Shown here in pieces: positions 10,465-21,490 of a DNA stretch of 64,000 nt. A model generated the notes under the pieces. It was not told where the DNA came from, made no database searches, and was given only the letters and a program-made list of their open reading frames with translations. This DNA is from Dermatemys mawii. Lineage: Eukaryota > Chordata > Testudines > Dermatemydidae. The translations under genes were made by a program, and so were the position numbers. The stretch is from contig ML677387.1 of the NCBI GenBank assembly GCA_007922305.1, forward strand, positions 1,342,227 through 1,406,226, written 5' to 3'. Position 1 is the stretch's first letter. Each line of letters opens with the position of its first letter.

Positions 10465-11470
10465 GCTCTTAAGCAGTCATGGGGTAAGAGGGAAGGACCT
10501 TTCCTGGATCAGTAACTGACGAGAAGGAGACAAAGGCTAGGAATAAAGAGTCAGTTTTCAGAGAGGTAAATAGTGAGGTTCCCCAAGGCTCTGTACTGGG
10601 ACCAGTGCTGTTCTACATGTTCATAAATGATCTAGAAAAGGGGGTGGGCAAGGTTTGCAGACTTTACAAAATTACTCAAGATAGTTAAGTCCAAAGTTGT
10701 GAAGAGTTCCAAAGGAATCTCACAAAACTCGGTGACTGGGCAAGAAAATGGTAGATGAAATTCTATGTTCATAAATGCAAAGTGATGCACATTGGCAAAC
10801 ATAATCCCAACTATACATACAAAATCATGGGATCTAAATTAGCAGTTACCACACAAGAAAGAGGTCTGGGAGTCATTGTGGATAGGTCTCTGAAAACATC
10901 CACTCAATGTGCAGCAGCAGTCAGAAAAGCAAACAAAATGTTGGGAACCATTTGGAAAAGGATAGACAATAAGACATGGTACACCCAGACCTTGAATACT
11001 GCATGTGGTTCTGGTCGCCCTGTCCCAGAATAGATATATTAGAAGTGGAAAAAGTACAGAGAAGGCAACAAAAATGATTAAGGGTATGGAACAGCTCCCA
11101 TATGAGGAGAGATTAAAAAGACTGGGACTTTTCAGCTTGGAAAAGAGATGACTGAAGGGGACTATGATAGAGGTCTATAAAATCACAGATGGTGTGGAGA
11201 AAAAGTGTTATTTACCCCTTCCCACAAGAACCACAGATCACTCAATGAAATTCATAGGCAGCAGGTTTAAAACAAACAGAAGGAAGTACTTCACACACTG
11301 CACAGTCAAACCTGTGGAACTCCTTGCCAGGGTATGCTGAGCTGGCCAAAAGTATAAATGGGTTCAAAAAAGGATTACATAAGTTAGTGTAGAATAGGTC
11401 CATTAATGGCTATTAGCCAAGAAGGTCAGAGTTGCAACCCCATGCTCTGAGTGTCCCTAAACTTTTGACT
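10465..11470 (+). pseudogene. CR1 LINE: RT C-terminal part through 3' untranslated region
   Basis: The fragment begins with the CR1 block after KVGSH (CTTAAGCAGTCATGGGGTAA). At 10,578 it encodes [12 protein letters not shown] and then FINDLEKGV. The catalytic FADD is degraded to FADF near 10,657. An open 92-codon piece (10,755-11,033) has MHIGKHNPNYTY, LGVIVDRSLKTS and a short AVRKANKMLG block typical of CR1 RT. Downstream come the conserved 3' words AGCAGGTTTAAAACAAACAG, AAGTACTTCACACACTGCAC and TTAATGGCTATTAGCCAAGA. Stops and a damaged catalytic box make it inactive. It is about 1 kb of a 5'-truncated copy. Confidence 0.9.
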
Positions 11471-11493
11471 GCCAGAATCTGGAACTGACCTAA

Positions 11494-11667
11494 TCCCTAG
11501 TGTAGATGTGGCTAGGTCAACAGAAGAATTCTTCTATTGACTTAGGTCCTGCCACTCTGGGAGGTAGATTATCTAAATCAACTGAAAACCCCTTTCTGTC
11601 ACTGGACAAAGCTCTGCGCCAGGTATTACAGCAGCATAGCTGCCCTGCTGTAGTTGTAGACATGGCC
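11494..11667. mobile_element. PIF/Harbinger-like MITE with TAA duplication
   Basis: The element is bounded by TAA at 11,491-11,493 and 11,668-11,670, as expected for the 3-bp TWA duplication of Harbinger elements. The outer ends carry TAGTGTAGATG and the inverse GTTGTAGACATGG, and an internal palindrome GTCAACAGAAGAA/TTCTTCTATTGAC sits near 11,517-11,543. The layout matches the longer family member at 13,846. It is about 174 bp and non-coding. Confidence 0.6.
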
Positions 11668-11670
11668 TAA

Positions 11671-13842
11671 GAGCAAACTGGCCCTGTCTTGAAACAAACA
11701 GGTGTTAATGTCCTGGGCTATGGGGCTGCTGTGGAGTACAGAACAGCTGCTACATTTACTGTGCAGTCATGGTGCTAACAGACCCGGCGGTCCAGCCTAC
11801 AGGACAAAGTTATGCTGGCGCAATGACATCAGAGAGGGATGTGAAAAAACCACCCCGCCGAGGGCTGACAAAAACCTCTGTCCATGCAGCGATGCTGATT
11901 CTGGCAACTTGGCTAACCTTGGTATTGCTGCATCAGCAGAATTTCTGTTGGTACACACTGTGTCTACAACAGGGGGCTACACCAGCATAGCCTCTGTGGC
12001 CTGATTCTCCTCCTGCCTCGTGTTGTCATTTACACCCTGCAAAGTGGGCATGAAATGTTAGTCCATCCCACCCACTTTACACAGCTGGAAATGGCTGCAC
12101 AAGGTGCAGGGCGATGCGGAATCAGGGGTCAAGTAGCAAACTCGCTGCTGTATAGACTGAGTCAGAGAGCGCTGTACCCAGACGTTTCATTGTGTTCCAT
12201 TCTCCTCTTCCCACACTGTGTTTTCTCACTCATTGTGGGAACTTCATTGTCTCGCTCAGATTCCAAGGTTCTCAATACAGACAATCTCTCGTTTGGACTA
12301 AAACAATTCCTTTCCAAGGATGCAGTGTTTTGGGGTGGTATTGAAGGAAAACAAGAGCCTGGAAGCTGTGTGTGTTGTACTTTATTAGACTGTGTCTGAA
12401 ACTGTCTCTTTGTGGCCTCAGTGTAGCATGATTGAGGGGGAACTTTATTAATGTTTCTCATTAGTTCCAGAGCCCCTTGCTTTGCAGTGGAATCTTTCCC
12501 ACTTTAAATGTTTCACTGAGAAAACAGAGTGGCTGTAAATTTAAATAAGAGTAGAATTTCTTTTAACTCCTGCTTCACAGGGGAAGTTTGGGCCTGATGG
12601 GAGCTGCTGTGACTTGTCTTGGGCTTTCAGGACTCCTCAGAGAAAATCCAAGTAAGTCAACTTTTTAATAAAACAATAAAGGTTCCCAGGGCTCTTAGAG
12701 GCGGATGAGGGTCTGCACTCAGATCTGCTTTGACCTCCATGGTCTGTTTGCCCAACTCTCCTGAAAACCATCAAGAAGGGTCAGCGTTAGGGACAGCATG
12801 TCCTAGTTGTACTGCACCTTGGAGCGTCAGCAGAGAGGTCATGTTCTAAAACACCCCCACTCCATCTCCCAAGAAGCTGCCACTATGGAGTTTCCTGCTT
12901 GTGAAACCCCATTAGCTTGTAGTCTCCAGGGTTCTCCTGAACAGCTGTGCTGGGGAGAAGAAAGTGGACTGGAGTTAACCCCCTGTTGACTAGTGACCAG
13001 GTTAGGGCCTCCATTCACACCATGATACAGAGACCAAGAGCCAAGCCAAACTGCAAATATGGCTTATAGAGTTTTAAATGGGACTTCCCTATTAGGAGTT
13101 TCATCCAGCCAGCAGGTGGATTATCAGATATATCAGAGCATTAGAGGAACTCAGATACTATGGTAGTAGGGGTCATGTAAGTACCTCAGTGATATAGATA
13201 GATTAGACAGATAGGACTGATCCCAGGACTGTCAACGTGGCACCTTTCAACAGCACTACATGTATTTGTAAATTAATGTAAATTAAGAACCATTGCTAAT
13301 CTTTGTATGTTCCATCTCTATACGGTGCAATCTTTCCGACTAGTAAGTTACGGGGCCTGCATAGCAGACGCTTTTCTGCCTGTGCTTCAGTTTTCATTCT
13401 GTTAAGAATCAGCAAAGCATTGAGTCCTCATTACAGACCCCTGCCTGCCAAATTCTTGCTTTTACTATAAATCTTTTCCAGAGTCGTAAGAGCCACAAAT
13501 AAATACTGGTGGCAAGGAGATTTCAGCTTTTCCTTTTTACAGCCCTCGCACCGAACAATGGCTGGGATGGGAGTGAATGAAAAGACAAGTTAAAAATCCT
13601 GGAAGAGAAGAGGATAGGCAGACCTGCGCGATGGGGAGCCCTAGCTCAGAGCTGCCAAAATGCCAACGGCAGACCTCGTTCCCCACTGCTCTGCACCCTG
13701 GCCCATGCAAAGGGAGTGCAGAGAAGATAAATGCCCCGCTTCCGATCTGGTAGTGTTTTCTGCTGGCTTTGCACTGACATAAATGGTTACATGGAGTGCA
13801 CTGGAGAATCACAGGCACTTTATATACCCCTAAATGACTATC
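11671..13842. other. Unassigned sequence, no gene seen
   Basis: No domain-bearing frame or clear mobile element is seen. AT-balanced parts at about 12,430-12,660 and 13,060-13,510 are repeat-free to my eye and could contain regulatory DNA. Overlapping frames on both strands near 12,055-12,461 look like chance. Confidence 0.45.
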
Positions 13843-13845
13843 TGA

Positions 13846-14089
13846 GGCCTGGTCCACACTTAACACTTAAATCCACCCCCCTAAGCACCATGGCTACGCT
13901 GAACTCACCAGCAGTGTAGACACTGCTAGGTGGATGGAAGAATGCTTCTGTCACCCAGCTACCATCACTTGGGATGTCCCTAGAGCGATGGAAAAAACCC
14001 TTCTCTCACTGAAAGCTGCATGATCACTACGCTGGTGTAGCCACACCCTGTAGCTGTGCTGCCATCATCCCCATACAATAGACAAGGTC
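13846..14089. mobile_element. PIF/Harbinger-like MITE, 244 bp, TGA duplication
   Basis: TGA occurs at 13,843-13,845 and 14,090-14,092, directly outside inverted ends GGCCTGGTCCACA and (inverse) GACCTTGTCTATT. Internal GTGTAGACACTGCTAGG and GGTGTAGCCACACC blocks match a very common turtle element with GGCCTGGTCTACAC ends (recalled). There is no coding capacity, so it would have been moved by an element elsewhere. Confidence 0.75.
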
Positions 14090-14092
14090 TGA

Positions 14093-14906
14093 GGTGGGGA
14101 ATGAAGCTCTCTGTGTCATGGCCCATGATGCTGCAGCTGAGTCTGAGCGGCCAGGCCCCATCACATGCTGCAGTGCTCCATGACCTCTGCCTGCAACCTG
14201 GTCTATTTATTGCATTCTATACGCAGCCCTTAGGCACCTGGCAAGATGCCACTGCAGTCCTGCAAAGCCTGGGGACTCTGTTCGAGCTGCTGACCCTAAT
14301 GCAATAATCCTGCAGTCCGGAGGCCTGGCCAATATCCCTCCAAAAGCTCCAGCCTCCTCAGCAATACATGAGCTCAGAAGAGGTCTGTAAGGAGGAGAGC
14401 TGGGGGGTGGATTTTAGTCAGGTGGTTGTTATTATCAGTAGTTTTCATCATAATTCAAAACTGCTGCCACTTGCCAAAGTGCTTTCTGCAGCAGCCCATT
14501 ATTAATAGCACATTGAAATGCAGCCTGGCTTTGCTTTTCCTGTCAGACAAGTACTTCTGCTGTCAATGTCTCCTCGCGGCCTGACACAACTTTGGATTTC
14601 TCCTGAAGATTAGTCATGCTCTGGCATTCCAGGGCCCTAGCTGAGCAAGGAGAGTGGGTTTTTGGTTTACTTTGGTTTCAGCAGTTGTCCTAAACTATAG
14701 CAAATCTGTGGTATTGGCTGGAGAGACTGGGAGGCCAAAAACTTTCTGAGCTGGACAATACGAAGCTCCATGCTTGCCCAACCCCAGCTGAAGGTAGCCC
14801 CTACTTACACACGGCATGGCAGTGTGTACACACCTACTCCATGGTGACGGATGTTACATGGAAGCAGCACCTGTGAGGGCAGCTTTGAGGGAAGGCAAGT
14901 AGATGA
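14093..14906. other. Unassigned sequence; possible conserved non-coding segment
   Basis: No gene is seen. About 14,400-14,640 is AT-balanced and free of recognised repeats, with CCCATTATTAATAGCAC (homeodomain-like ATTA/TAAT) and GACACAACTTTGG words. It is a candidate for cross-species conservation testing. Confidence 0.45.
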
Positions 14907-15022
14907 TGGAACATAGGAATTGCCATAATGGGTCAGAAATGACATCCATCTAAAGCAGTATTCAGTCTCTGACTGCAGCCACTACTGGCATCTCCAGAGA
15001 AAGGGCAAAACACCCCGGAATT
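14907..15022 (-). mobile_element. CR1 LINE 3'-end fragment
   Basis: GGAACATAGGAATTGCCATA, then ATGGGTCAG and CATCCATCTAAAGCAGTA, are the complement of a CR1 3' terminus. The following PLE begins within about 10-20 bases. Confidence 0.7.
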
Positions 15023-15200
15023 ATGGTGACTTAGACTCTCTCCTCAGGCCTTACACTACCAGCACTCCCAGCTATCTTCGAGACACCATTGACTTGCTGA
15101 GGAAACTACAATCCGTTGTCAAGAATCAGAGGGGTAGGGGTGTTAGTCTGGAATTGCAGAAGTGACAAAGAGTCCTGTGGCACCTTAAAGACTATCTAAA

Positions 15201-15247
15201 GTATTAGAGCACAAGCTTTCGTGGGCTAATACTCACTTCGTCGGTTG
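15201..15247 (-). ncRNA. Degenerate hammerhead core (left arm, inverted)
   Basis: On the minus strand CCGACGA replaces CTGACGA (the U of CUGA is changed), stem II has GTGAGT against GCCCAC (one A-C mismatch), and GAAAGC, a TTGT loop and GCTC follow. The layout is hammerhead but two core/stem changes make cleavage unlikely. Confidence 0.6.
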
Positions 15248-15249
15248 CA

Positions 15250-15287
15250 CTGACGAAGTGGGTATTAGCCCACGAAAGCTTATGCTC
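15250..15287 (+). ncRNA. Hammerhead ribozyme core in PLE tail (right arm)
   Basis: The core reads CTGACGA (15,250-15,256), an extra A, stem II GTGGGT/GCCCAC (15,258-15,263 and 15,268-15,273) with loop ATTA, GAAA (15,274-15,277), stem III GC/GC with loop TTAT, then T-C with predicted cleavage after C 15,287. G8 and G12 are present. Hammerheads in PLEs are established (Cervera and De la Peña). An obvious stem I is not seen, so activity is uncertain. Confidence 0.75.
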
Positions 15288-16325
15288 TAATACTTTAGTT
15301 AGTCTTTAAGGTGCCACAGGACTCTTTGTCACTTCTACAATCCATTGGTGGTCTTCCAGAAAACACCATTCTGGCCACTATGGATGTAGAAGCTCTCTAT
15401 ACCAACATTCCACACAAAGATGGACTACAAGCTGTCAGGAACAGTATCCCTGATAATGTCACGGCAAACCTGGTGTCTGAACTTTGTGACTTTGTCCTCA
15501 CCCACAACTATTTCACATTTGGGAGCAATATATACCTTCAAATCAGTGGCACTGCTATGGGTACCTGCATGGCCCCACAGTATGCCAACATTTTTATGGC
15601 TGATTTAGGACAACCCTTCCTCAGCTCCCTGTTCCTAATGCCCATACTCAAGTTGCGCTACATTGATGACATCTTCATCATCTGGACCCATTGGAAAGAA
15701 TCCCTTGAGGAATTCGATTAGGATTTCAACAATTTCCATCCAACCATCAACCTCACCCTGGACCAGTCCACACAAGAAATCCACTTCCTGGACATTGCAG
15801 TGCAAATAAGCGATCGTCACATAAACACCATTCTATACCAGAAACCTACTGACCACTATACTTACTTACATGCCTCCAGCTTTTATCCAGGACACACCAC
15901 TCAATCTATTGTCTACAGCCAAACTCTAAGATAAAACCGTATTTGCGCCGATCCATCAGACAGAGACAAACACCTACAAGATCTCTGTCAAGTGTTCTTA
16001 AAACTACAGTACACACCTGGTGAAATGAAGAAAGAGATTGAGAGAGCCAGAAGAGTACCCAAGAGTCACCTACTACAGGACAGGTCCAGTAAAGAAAATA
16101 ACAAAACACCATTAGCTATCACCTTTCGCCCCCAACTAAAATCTCTTCAGCACATCATCAAAGCTCTACAACCTATCCTAAAAGATGATCCCTCACTCTT
16201 ACAGACCTTAGGAGACAGGCTAGTCCTCGCTTACAGACCGCAAATACTCATCAGCAACTACACACCACGCAACAAAAACACTAATCCAGGAACCTATCCC
16301 TGCAACAAACTCCATTGCCCCACTC

Positions 16326-18009
16326 CAATGAAACGCAGTTCCCCCTGGGTAGAGCAGCCTATGGAAACACTGCACAAGGATCACTTACTATGGGCCAGCT
16401 GTGAGCCTGACCCAGCAACCTCGCTGGGGAATAACAAGGTGTAAGATCCTCTTACTCCCTCAGGCAGGCTACCTGCTTTGGGCTGCCACTCCACCAGTCC
16501 ATGCAAGTGGATGAGGAGTGAGTGTGCTCTTGAGGCTGCCCCCACAGATGTGCTGCTGAGGGGTGCAGAGGGCTTACTTCCCCCCCCACCCCCGGCCCAG
16601 AGAAAGGCAGGGACCCAGCTGTGCAGTCTGTTCCAGGACCCTGGGGCAGGGCAGCTTTGCAATACTCACTGCTCAGCCTGGAGGTCAGACAGGGATGGCG
16701 CTTTGGTAGCCTTTATTCCCAGCACCGTTCACTTGTTTAATTCCTGAACTAACCCAAGGTGTTTACACCAGGCGCTCATCTCTCAAGCACCTGGGTGTCT
16801 GAAATCCATAAAAACAGCAGGTTATGAAACAAAAACTGTCAGCGGAAAGACACAGCGTTAGAACCCTCTGTTCTAGGGACCTTGCTAGGCACTCTTGTCT
16901 CCCCTGTCTGCTGTCTCTTGACTTAGACTGGAAGCTCTTTGGAGTAGGGGCTGCCCTTTGGTCCTGTGAGTATGGTCTGGGTCCATGAGTGGGACTCCTA
17001 CGTGCTATGGTAGTAGAAATAATACCTACGTATCCTCCCCATATGGGTCTCTCCGTCTGTTGCTTTGCATTGGTGCTATTCCCTGCAGTACTCAGTAACA
17101 ATCTCTCCCTGATCCTTCTGAGTTCTAAAAGGCAGTTTCAGCTTCACCAAACAGGCCCTGGTTCCTGCAGCCAGACTGTTATATGTAAAGTCAGGGGCTG
17201 GGCCCAAAAAGCAGTGATTCCTGCTGCCAGTAGAAGCAGGGAGTTGAGTGGATTTTGATGGCAAGGAGGTTGCACAGCTTTACCTTTAAAACCCATGTCC
17301 CATTTTATTAAAAATGCCACCTCCCCAGGTGTGGCGGTCCAGTGCCGCCCAGCCAGCTAGCTAGCCCCCATCCATCTGCTATTTTTCTTTCCACTCTAAA
17401 TAGCCAGTCAGCTGAACACGTTTGCATTTACACAGAAGCAGGCACTTCCTCAAAGCATCCCTGCCTGGCAATGCACACAGAACCATAGCAACAGGCTATG
17501 ACGTCACACATACCTCAAAGGGTGATTTAATTACAGGGTCAGGTGGAAGGAACACACGGACTGTGAATTGGAAAGTTCCTGTCTGAGCAGAAATGGATCT
17601 AATTATTTACACTAATGATGACAAAGGCTAAGCAGATAAATGAGCTTGCTGCAGGGGGCAGGGGATTTGCAGTGAATAACAGCCCACACTCTCAGGCCTG
17701 CGAGGAAAAGGGAGGAATGTACCTTCAGACGTACTGAAACAGATATTCCCCTTCCTCAGGTAGCAAGGGCCACAGATCCTACAGTGGGTCTTGCAGCCTG
17801 GGAACAGGACTTAGACCTGGCAATCACAGCTCAGCAGTCTCTGCCGTTGATGAAAAGCTGCAATACAATCTATAGCTATGATGAAAACTGCACCCAGCTG
17901 AGCACATCATGAGTGACTCTGCATCCCCATTGCGCTACACAGTCATTTACATCAGTGCAAAGTGAACATGGAAATCGCTACCAAAAACCTCCTATCAGCT
18001 TGGTGACAC
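16326..18009. other. Unassigned sequence, no gene seen
   Basis: A C-rich run lies at about 16,579-16,593. Frames of up to 112 codons have no domain. No repeat is recognised until the CR1 fragment. Confidence 0.45.
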
Positions 18010-18185
18010 ACTTTAACAAATTGCCTAGGGAGGTTGTGGAATCTCCATCCTTGGAGGTTTTTAAGAACGAGTTAGACAAACACCTGTCAGGGATGATCTA
18101 GTTATTGCACAGTCCTGCCCTGAGTGCAGGGAACTGGACTAGATGACCTCTCGAGGTCCCTTCCACTCCTACAATTCTATGATTC
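18010..18185 (+). mobile_element. CR1 LINE 3' end
   Basis: AGGGAGGTTGTGGAATCTCC, TTGGAGGTTTTTAAGAACGA, GACTAGATGACCTCTCGAGG and a terminal ATTCTATGATTC are the diagnostic CR1 3' words. The terminal ATTCTATGATTC marks a real 3' end, so this is a heavily 5'-truncated insertion. Confidence 0.9.
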
Positions 18186-18505
18186 CCCCAAATTCAACTA
18201 TTTTAGTTAAACATCTAGTTAGTGGCTCTCTTCCTGTATTCAGCCTTCTTCCTCTCCACAATAGTGTCCCGGTCATTCTAGAGCTGGTCCTACTGATATG
18301 GACATCCATCTCAAAACTCTCATTCACTGCAGTAGGAGCATGCTTTTAGAACTGGTTGCTGTCTCAAAGAATTTGTTGGCATAGAGAACCTAGTGAATCT
18401 GTGCAGGAGCTTTCAGACTGTTCCTACCACTCTGATTTGCACTCACTTTGCACTGGTCTGAATGACTGCATAAGGAAAATCCACCCCTAATAACTTTTTG
18501 GAGCT

Positions 18506-18772
18506 AGTTAAATTCAGACTAGAAATAAGGCACACATTTTAAACAGTGAGCACAATTAACCATTGAAGCAAGTCACCACTTTCTGTGGTGGATTCTCCAT
18601 CACTGGACATTTTTAAATCAAGACTGGCTGTTTCCCTTCGAGCCAGGCTTGAATTCACCATGACTAGACTTGGAGCAAGAATTAATTTGGGGCAGTCCTA
18701 GGGCCTGTGTTCTGCAGGAGGTCAGACGACATGCTCACAATAGTCCCTTCTGGCCTTTAAAACTATGAATAC
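18506..18772 (+). mobile_element. CR1 LINE 3' end, second subfamily
   Basis: TTCAGACTAGAAATAAGGCA, GTGGATTCTCCATCACTGGA, AGGAGGTCAGACGACATGCT and CCCTTCTGGCCTTTAAAACT follow in the order expected for a CR1 3' region, ending AACTATGAAT. It is a 5'-truncated copy. Confidence 0.85.
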
Positions 18773-18885
18773 ATTTCCCGTAGAACACAGGGGGTTTGAT
18801 ATTTGTAGAGCCAGGAGGCTCCATAGAGCCAGAGAGAGCTGGTATAGATACCATAACTTATTGCCTTTCAGCTGTTAGTGGGAAG

Positions 18886-19041
18886 CAGGGCTGGGTCCAG
18901 GCACCAGCAAAGATAGCAGGTCCCTGGGGCGGCACATCTTAAGGGGTGGTATTCCGGCCAATCTTGGAGCAGCACATTCTGCCCCCTCCCTTTTTTTTTT
19001 TTTTTTTGCTTGGGGTGGCAAAAAATGTAGAGCCAGCCCTG
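18886..19041. mobile_element. Short hAT element with perfect 8-bp duplication
   Basis: The element has inverted ends CAGGGCTGGGTCCA and (inverse of the right end) CAGGGCTGGCTCTA. It is flanked on both sides by GTGGGAAG (18,878-18,885 and 19,042-19,049), an exact 8-bp duplication diagnostic of hAT transposition. A run of about 18 T lies inside at 18,990. It is 156 bp and non-coding, and was mobilised in trans. The clean duplication suggests a comparatively young insertion. Confidence 0.9.
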
Positions 19042-19049
19042 GTGGGAAG

Positions 19050-20814
19050 GCACTTGAGTATGTGATGTGTTTTGCTGAGCTCAGGGTAGCTCTGCTCTCA
19101 TGCGTTATCTTTTTTAGTCGGATTCTAGAGAACATTTTGCAGTGGAGGCTAAAAGGGTGGAGGATTCTGCTCCATTTGCAGATCACAACGTCACGCTCCT
19201 CTACTGTGAGCAATAGCCACATGGTGCCCAGTTTCAGCGGATTCTCCCCCATTTGGGGACCTGGCTAAGCAGCAGCAGAAGAGAGAAGTGGGATGAAGAT
19301 TGAAGAGTCGTGACCTGTCCACAGTGGGACTCAGAGCAAAGGAGACAGCACTTCCTCTAGGACTGCTCTCACATGAATAACTCCAGAAATGATTCCACTT
19401 GCGCTCCCGTCTGTGACAATCCACCAGTGACAGTGGGAGCGGGAGATTTCTCATTCAGTGTGGGGAACGGAGCTGCCGCTATTGGAGTTTGGTCTTGCTC
19501 TGTCTATTGCAGACTTTATCCTTTGGCCCATCACCATTGTGTGCAAGTGCCTTCCATGTCAAATATCTCCACAGCCCACGCCGCCCACACCCGGCTTTGC
19601 CCCCTGCTAAGGGCTGGGTTCAGTTAGATGGAAAATATGCCCGGCCAAAAGAATCAAGTGCAGGGGGTCTGTTGCCAGAACCTTTGCAGGTTTCCATGGG
19701 GAGGGTGGGAGCCTGTTTCATCTCTGAGGTTGCTGAGAAGTCAGAGACAAGGACGAGGATGTTCGTACGCCATGTGCACGGTGCTCAGCTCCCTCGCAGC
19801 CCAGCACCAGGCAGAGACCAAAAGATTTAACCCCCTCCAGGCCTCTCTCAGCTGATGATGATCTGAGCTTCCAGCTCTCTTCTAATAGCACTGTGCCCAT
19901 GCAGGGAGGAAGGGTGGAGCTGCTGGAAACAGCCCCTCAGCTTTCAATGGAGCAGATGTTGTTGTTTTTCTAATAGTTTTAGAGGGAAGAAAATGATTGT
20001 ACAGAAGGTTCCCCTTAGAGCTCATTCCAAAACGGCTGCTGGTAGAACGGGGGCCATGGCCCAGAGCTGGCAGTGAGATCTGGAGACAGCACAGCCCATC
20101 TCTGCTTTCCTGCTTAGCTCACTGCTGGCAGTTTCAGAGGGACTGCGCTGGGAGAGAGGGCTGAACTCCAGGGCTGCAGAGAGGGAAACACACTCCGGGC
20201 AGTGACGAGGACACTCACTGGCCAGTCCTGCCTCGTTATGAAGTGTTTCATTCCAGGGCTGTGCTTTAAACTTGGACAACAGGAAAGTACCATGGTGTTG
20301 TCCCTGCTGCATCCCCCGCTTTATGGCCCCGTTGAGCTGATCAAAGTCTTTGGAGATGCTACAACAGCAAGAATAACTCACTGCTCAGCATTCAAATTAA
20401 CATACCACTAGTGCAAAGAGACGTGCAACAGTCTGGCTCATGGACTGGGATACTCTGCAAGAGTCCCCTCCACTCATCTGTCCCGAGAAGGAATAACCAA
20501 GAGTATTGAACCAACAGACAGAGCCACGTCTTCAGCTAAACTGAACATTGAAAAGTCGCGTTTGAAGGGAAAAGGTCAATTTGTGTTGGTCCCCCAATGT
20601 CCCCTTCTTTAAGGCAACCCGCTCCCATTTAGCCAGTCCAACACTCCAGCCGTTCTCAGGGGAAGACGCATTCATAACCAGAAATTAACTGTGAAATTTG
20701 TCTTTTGCAGAACAGTTCTGATTTGAGGCAGCAGCTCTCAGCCAGCTTCTGGGGTGGCCATGTTGCTTGTCAGTAAAAGCCATATAACGCCACCATTTTA
20801 TTTTACAGAATTCT
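19050..20814. other. Unassigned sequence, no gene seen
   Basis: There are several overlapping frames (up to 125 codons) on both strands with no domain. No clear repeat is recognised. Confidence 0.45.
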
Positions 20815-21085
20815 GGATGAGAATTTTCACCCTCTTGTTCCTCCACTTTCAGGGGAATGGCAATTTTCACACTGAAAACCAAACTTCTGGGACATTTTTG
20901 AGGCAAAGGCCTTTTTTCTTGGAAAACAGGCCAATAATCGCCCATTTCCACTTGGAAAGCGGCCCTGCTTTGCTTGAAAAGCAGCCCAATGTCAATGGAA
21001 AATTGGAAAATGAGCCCAGATTTGCTTTTTTAAAAAAACAAAAATCTGTGCACCTTAGCAAACTTTTCCATGAAAATGGCCCAGC
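20815..21085. repeat. AT-rich TTTTC/GAAAA-type dispersed repeat
   Basis: The segment is rich in GGAAAA, TTTTCA and CATTTT words, including tandemly varied CACTTGGAAAG/GCTTGAAAAG units. The composition resembles 880-1,155. The open frame of 118 codons across it reads as simple phenylalanine- and asparagine-rich sequence, not as a known protein. Confidence 0.35.
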
Positions 21086-21374
21086 TTTGGAGTTTATAAC
21101 TAACAGCTAAAAGCCCTTGAAACTGGAGTAGTTTTTCATTTCTTACAAATATTCCATGCGCTTCCAGAGCCAGCTTAGTGTCATATATTGGGCCTGTTTC
21201 TAATAACGGCTCAAGAGTCAGGGAAAGAACCTTTGACTCGGGGGTGGCTTATGGCAATACCTGGTTGCTGTTTAACGAGAGCTAACACGCTCAGTTGGCA
21301 ATCAGATACCATGGTGATAGGCCTAAGGAATCTTTAGGAGAACCGCTGTAGCGTATTCATTTTTATCCTTGATT

Positions 21375-21490
21375 TTTGTAAAGCAGCAGCAGTTTGTTAA
21401 GCATTTTGCTGACAAATACAGAAACAAACTCCCCGCCCCAAAGAGCCTACAGTCTAGCTAGACGACATATAGACTAGGGAGACTGGAGAC
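21375..21490 (+). repeat. Dispersed amniote repeat (GCTGTACAA/GCTTACA type)
   Basis: AACTCCCCGCCCCAAAGAGC followed by CTACAGTCTAGCTAGACGA matches the GCCCCAAAGAGCTTACAATC signature of the family also seen at 4.34 kb. Confidence 0.5.

Larger units (their letters stand above)
15119..15334. mobile_element. Nested head-to-head PLE tails inside the PLE RT
   Basis: Two PLE tail copies face away from a common centre near 15,249. The left arm (15,121-15,248) is inverted and ends GAATCAGAGGGGTAGGGGTG; the right arm (15,250-15,334) runs forward through AGTCTTTAAGGTGCCACAGG to CACTT. The pair splits the RT frame and is flanked by CTACAATCC(G/A)TTG at 15,106-15,118 and 15,335-15,347, a 13-bp duplication with one mismatch. 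Inverted tail arrangements are known for Penelope elements. The arms could fold into a hairpin of roughly 85 base pairs. Confidence 0.85.
15023..16325 (+). pseudogene. Penelope-like element: reverse transcriptase, interrupted
   Basis: The element encodes a PLE-type RT, the enzyme that copies the element's RNA and is related to telomerase RT. The coding frame starts near 15,045 with TTSTPSYLRDTIDLLRK, is broken by a nested insertion (15,119-15,334), and resumes as SIGGLPENT. RT motifs follow: MDVEALYTNIPH with the first catalytic Asp near 15,385, GTAMGTCMAPQYAN (15,549-15,590), and RYIDDIF with YIDD at 15,659-15,670. The catalytic boxes look intact, but stops occur at 15,719-15,721 (TAG) and 15,932-15,934 (TAA). 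Sequence similar to the C-terminal linker continues to about 16,320, where the copy ends before the GIY-YIG endonuclease. The copy is dead. Confidence 0.9.

Noticed and set aside
15119..15334. CRISPR-like or satellite repeat pair
   Set aside because: The two copies are inverted, not tandem, and each matches PLE tail sequence found elsewhere in the window.
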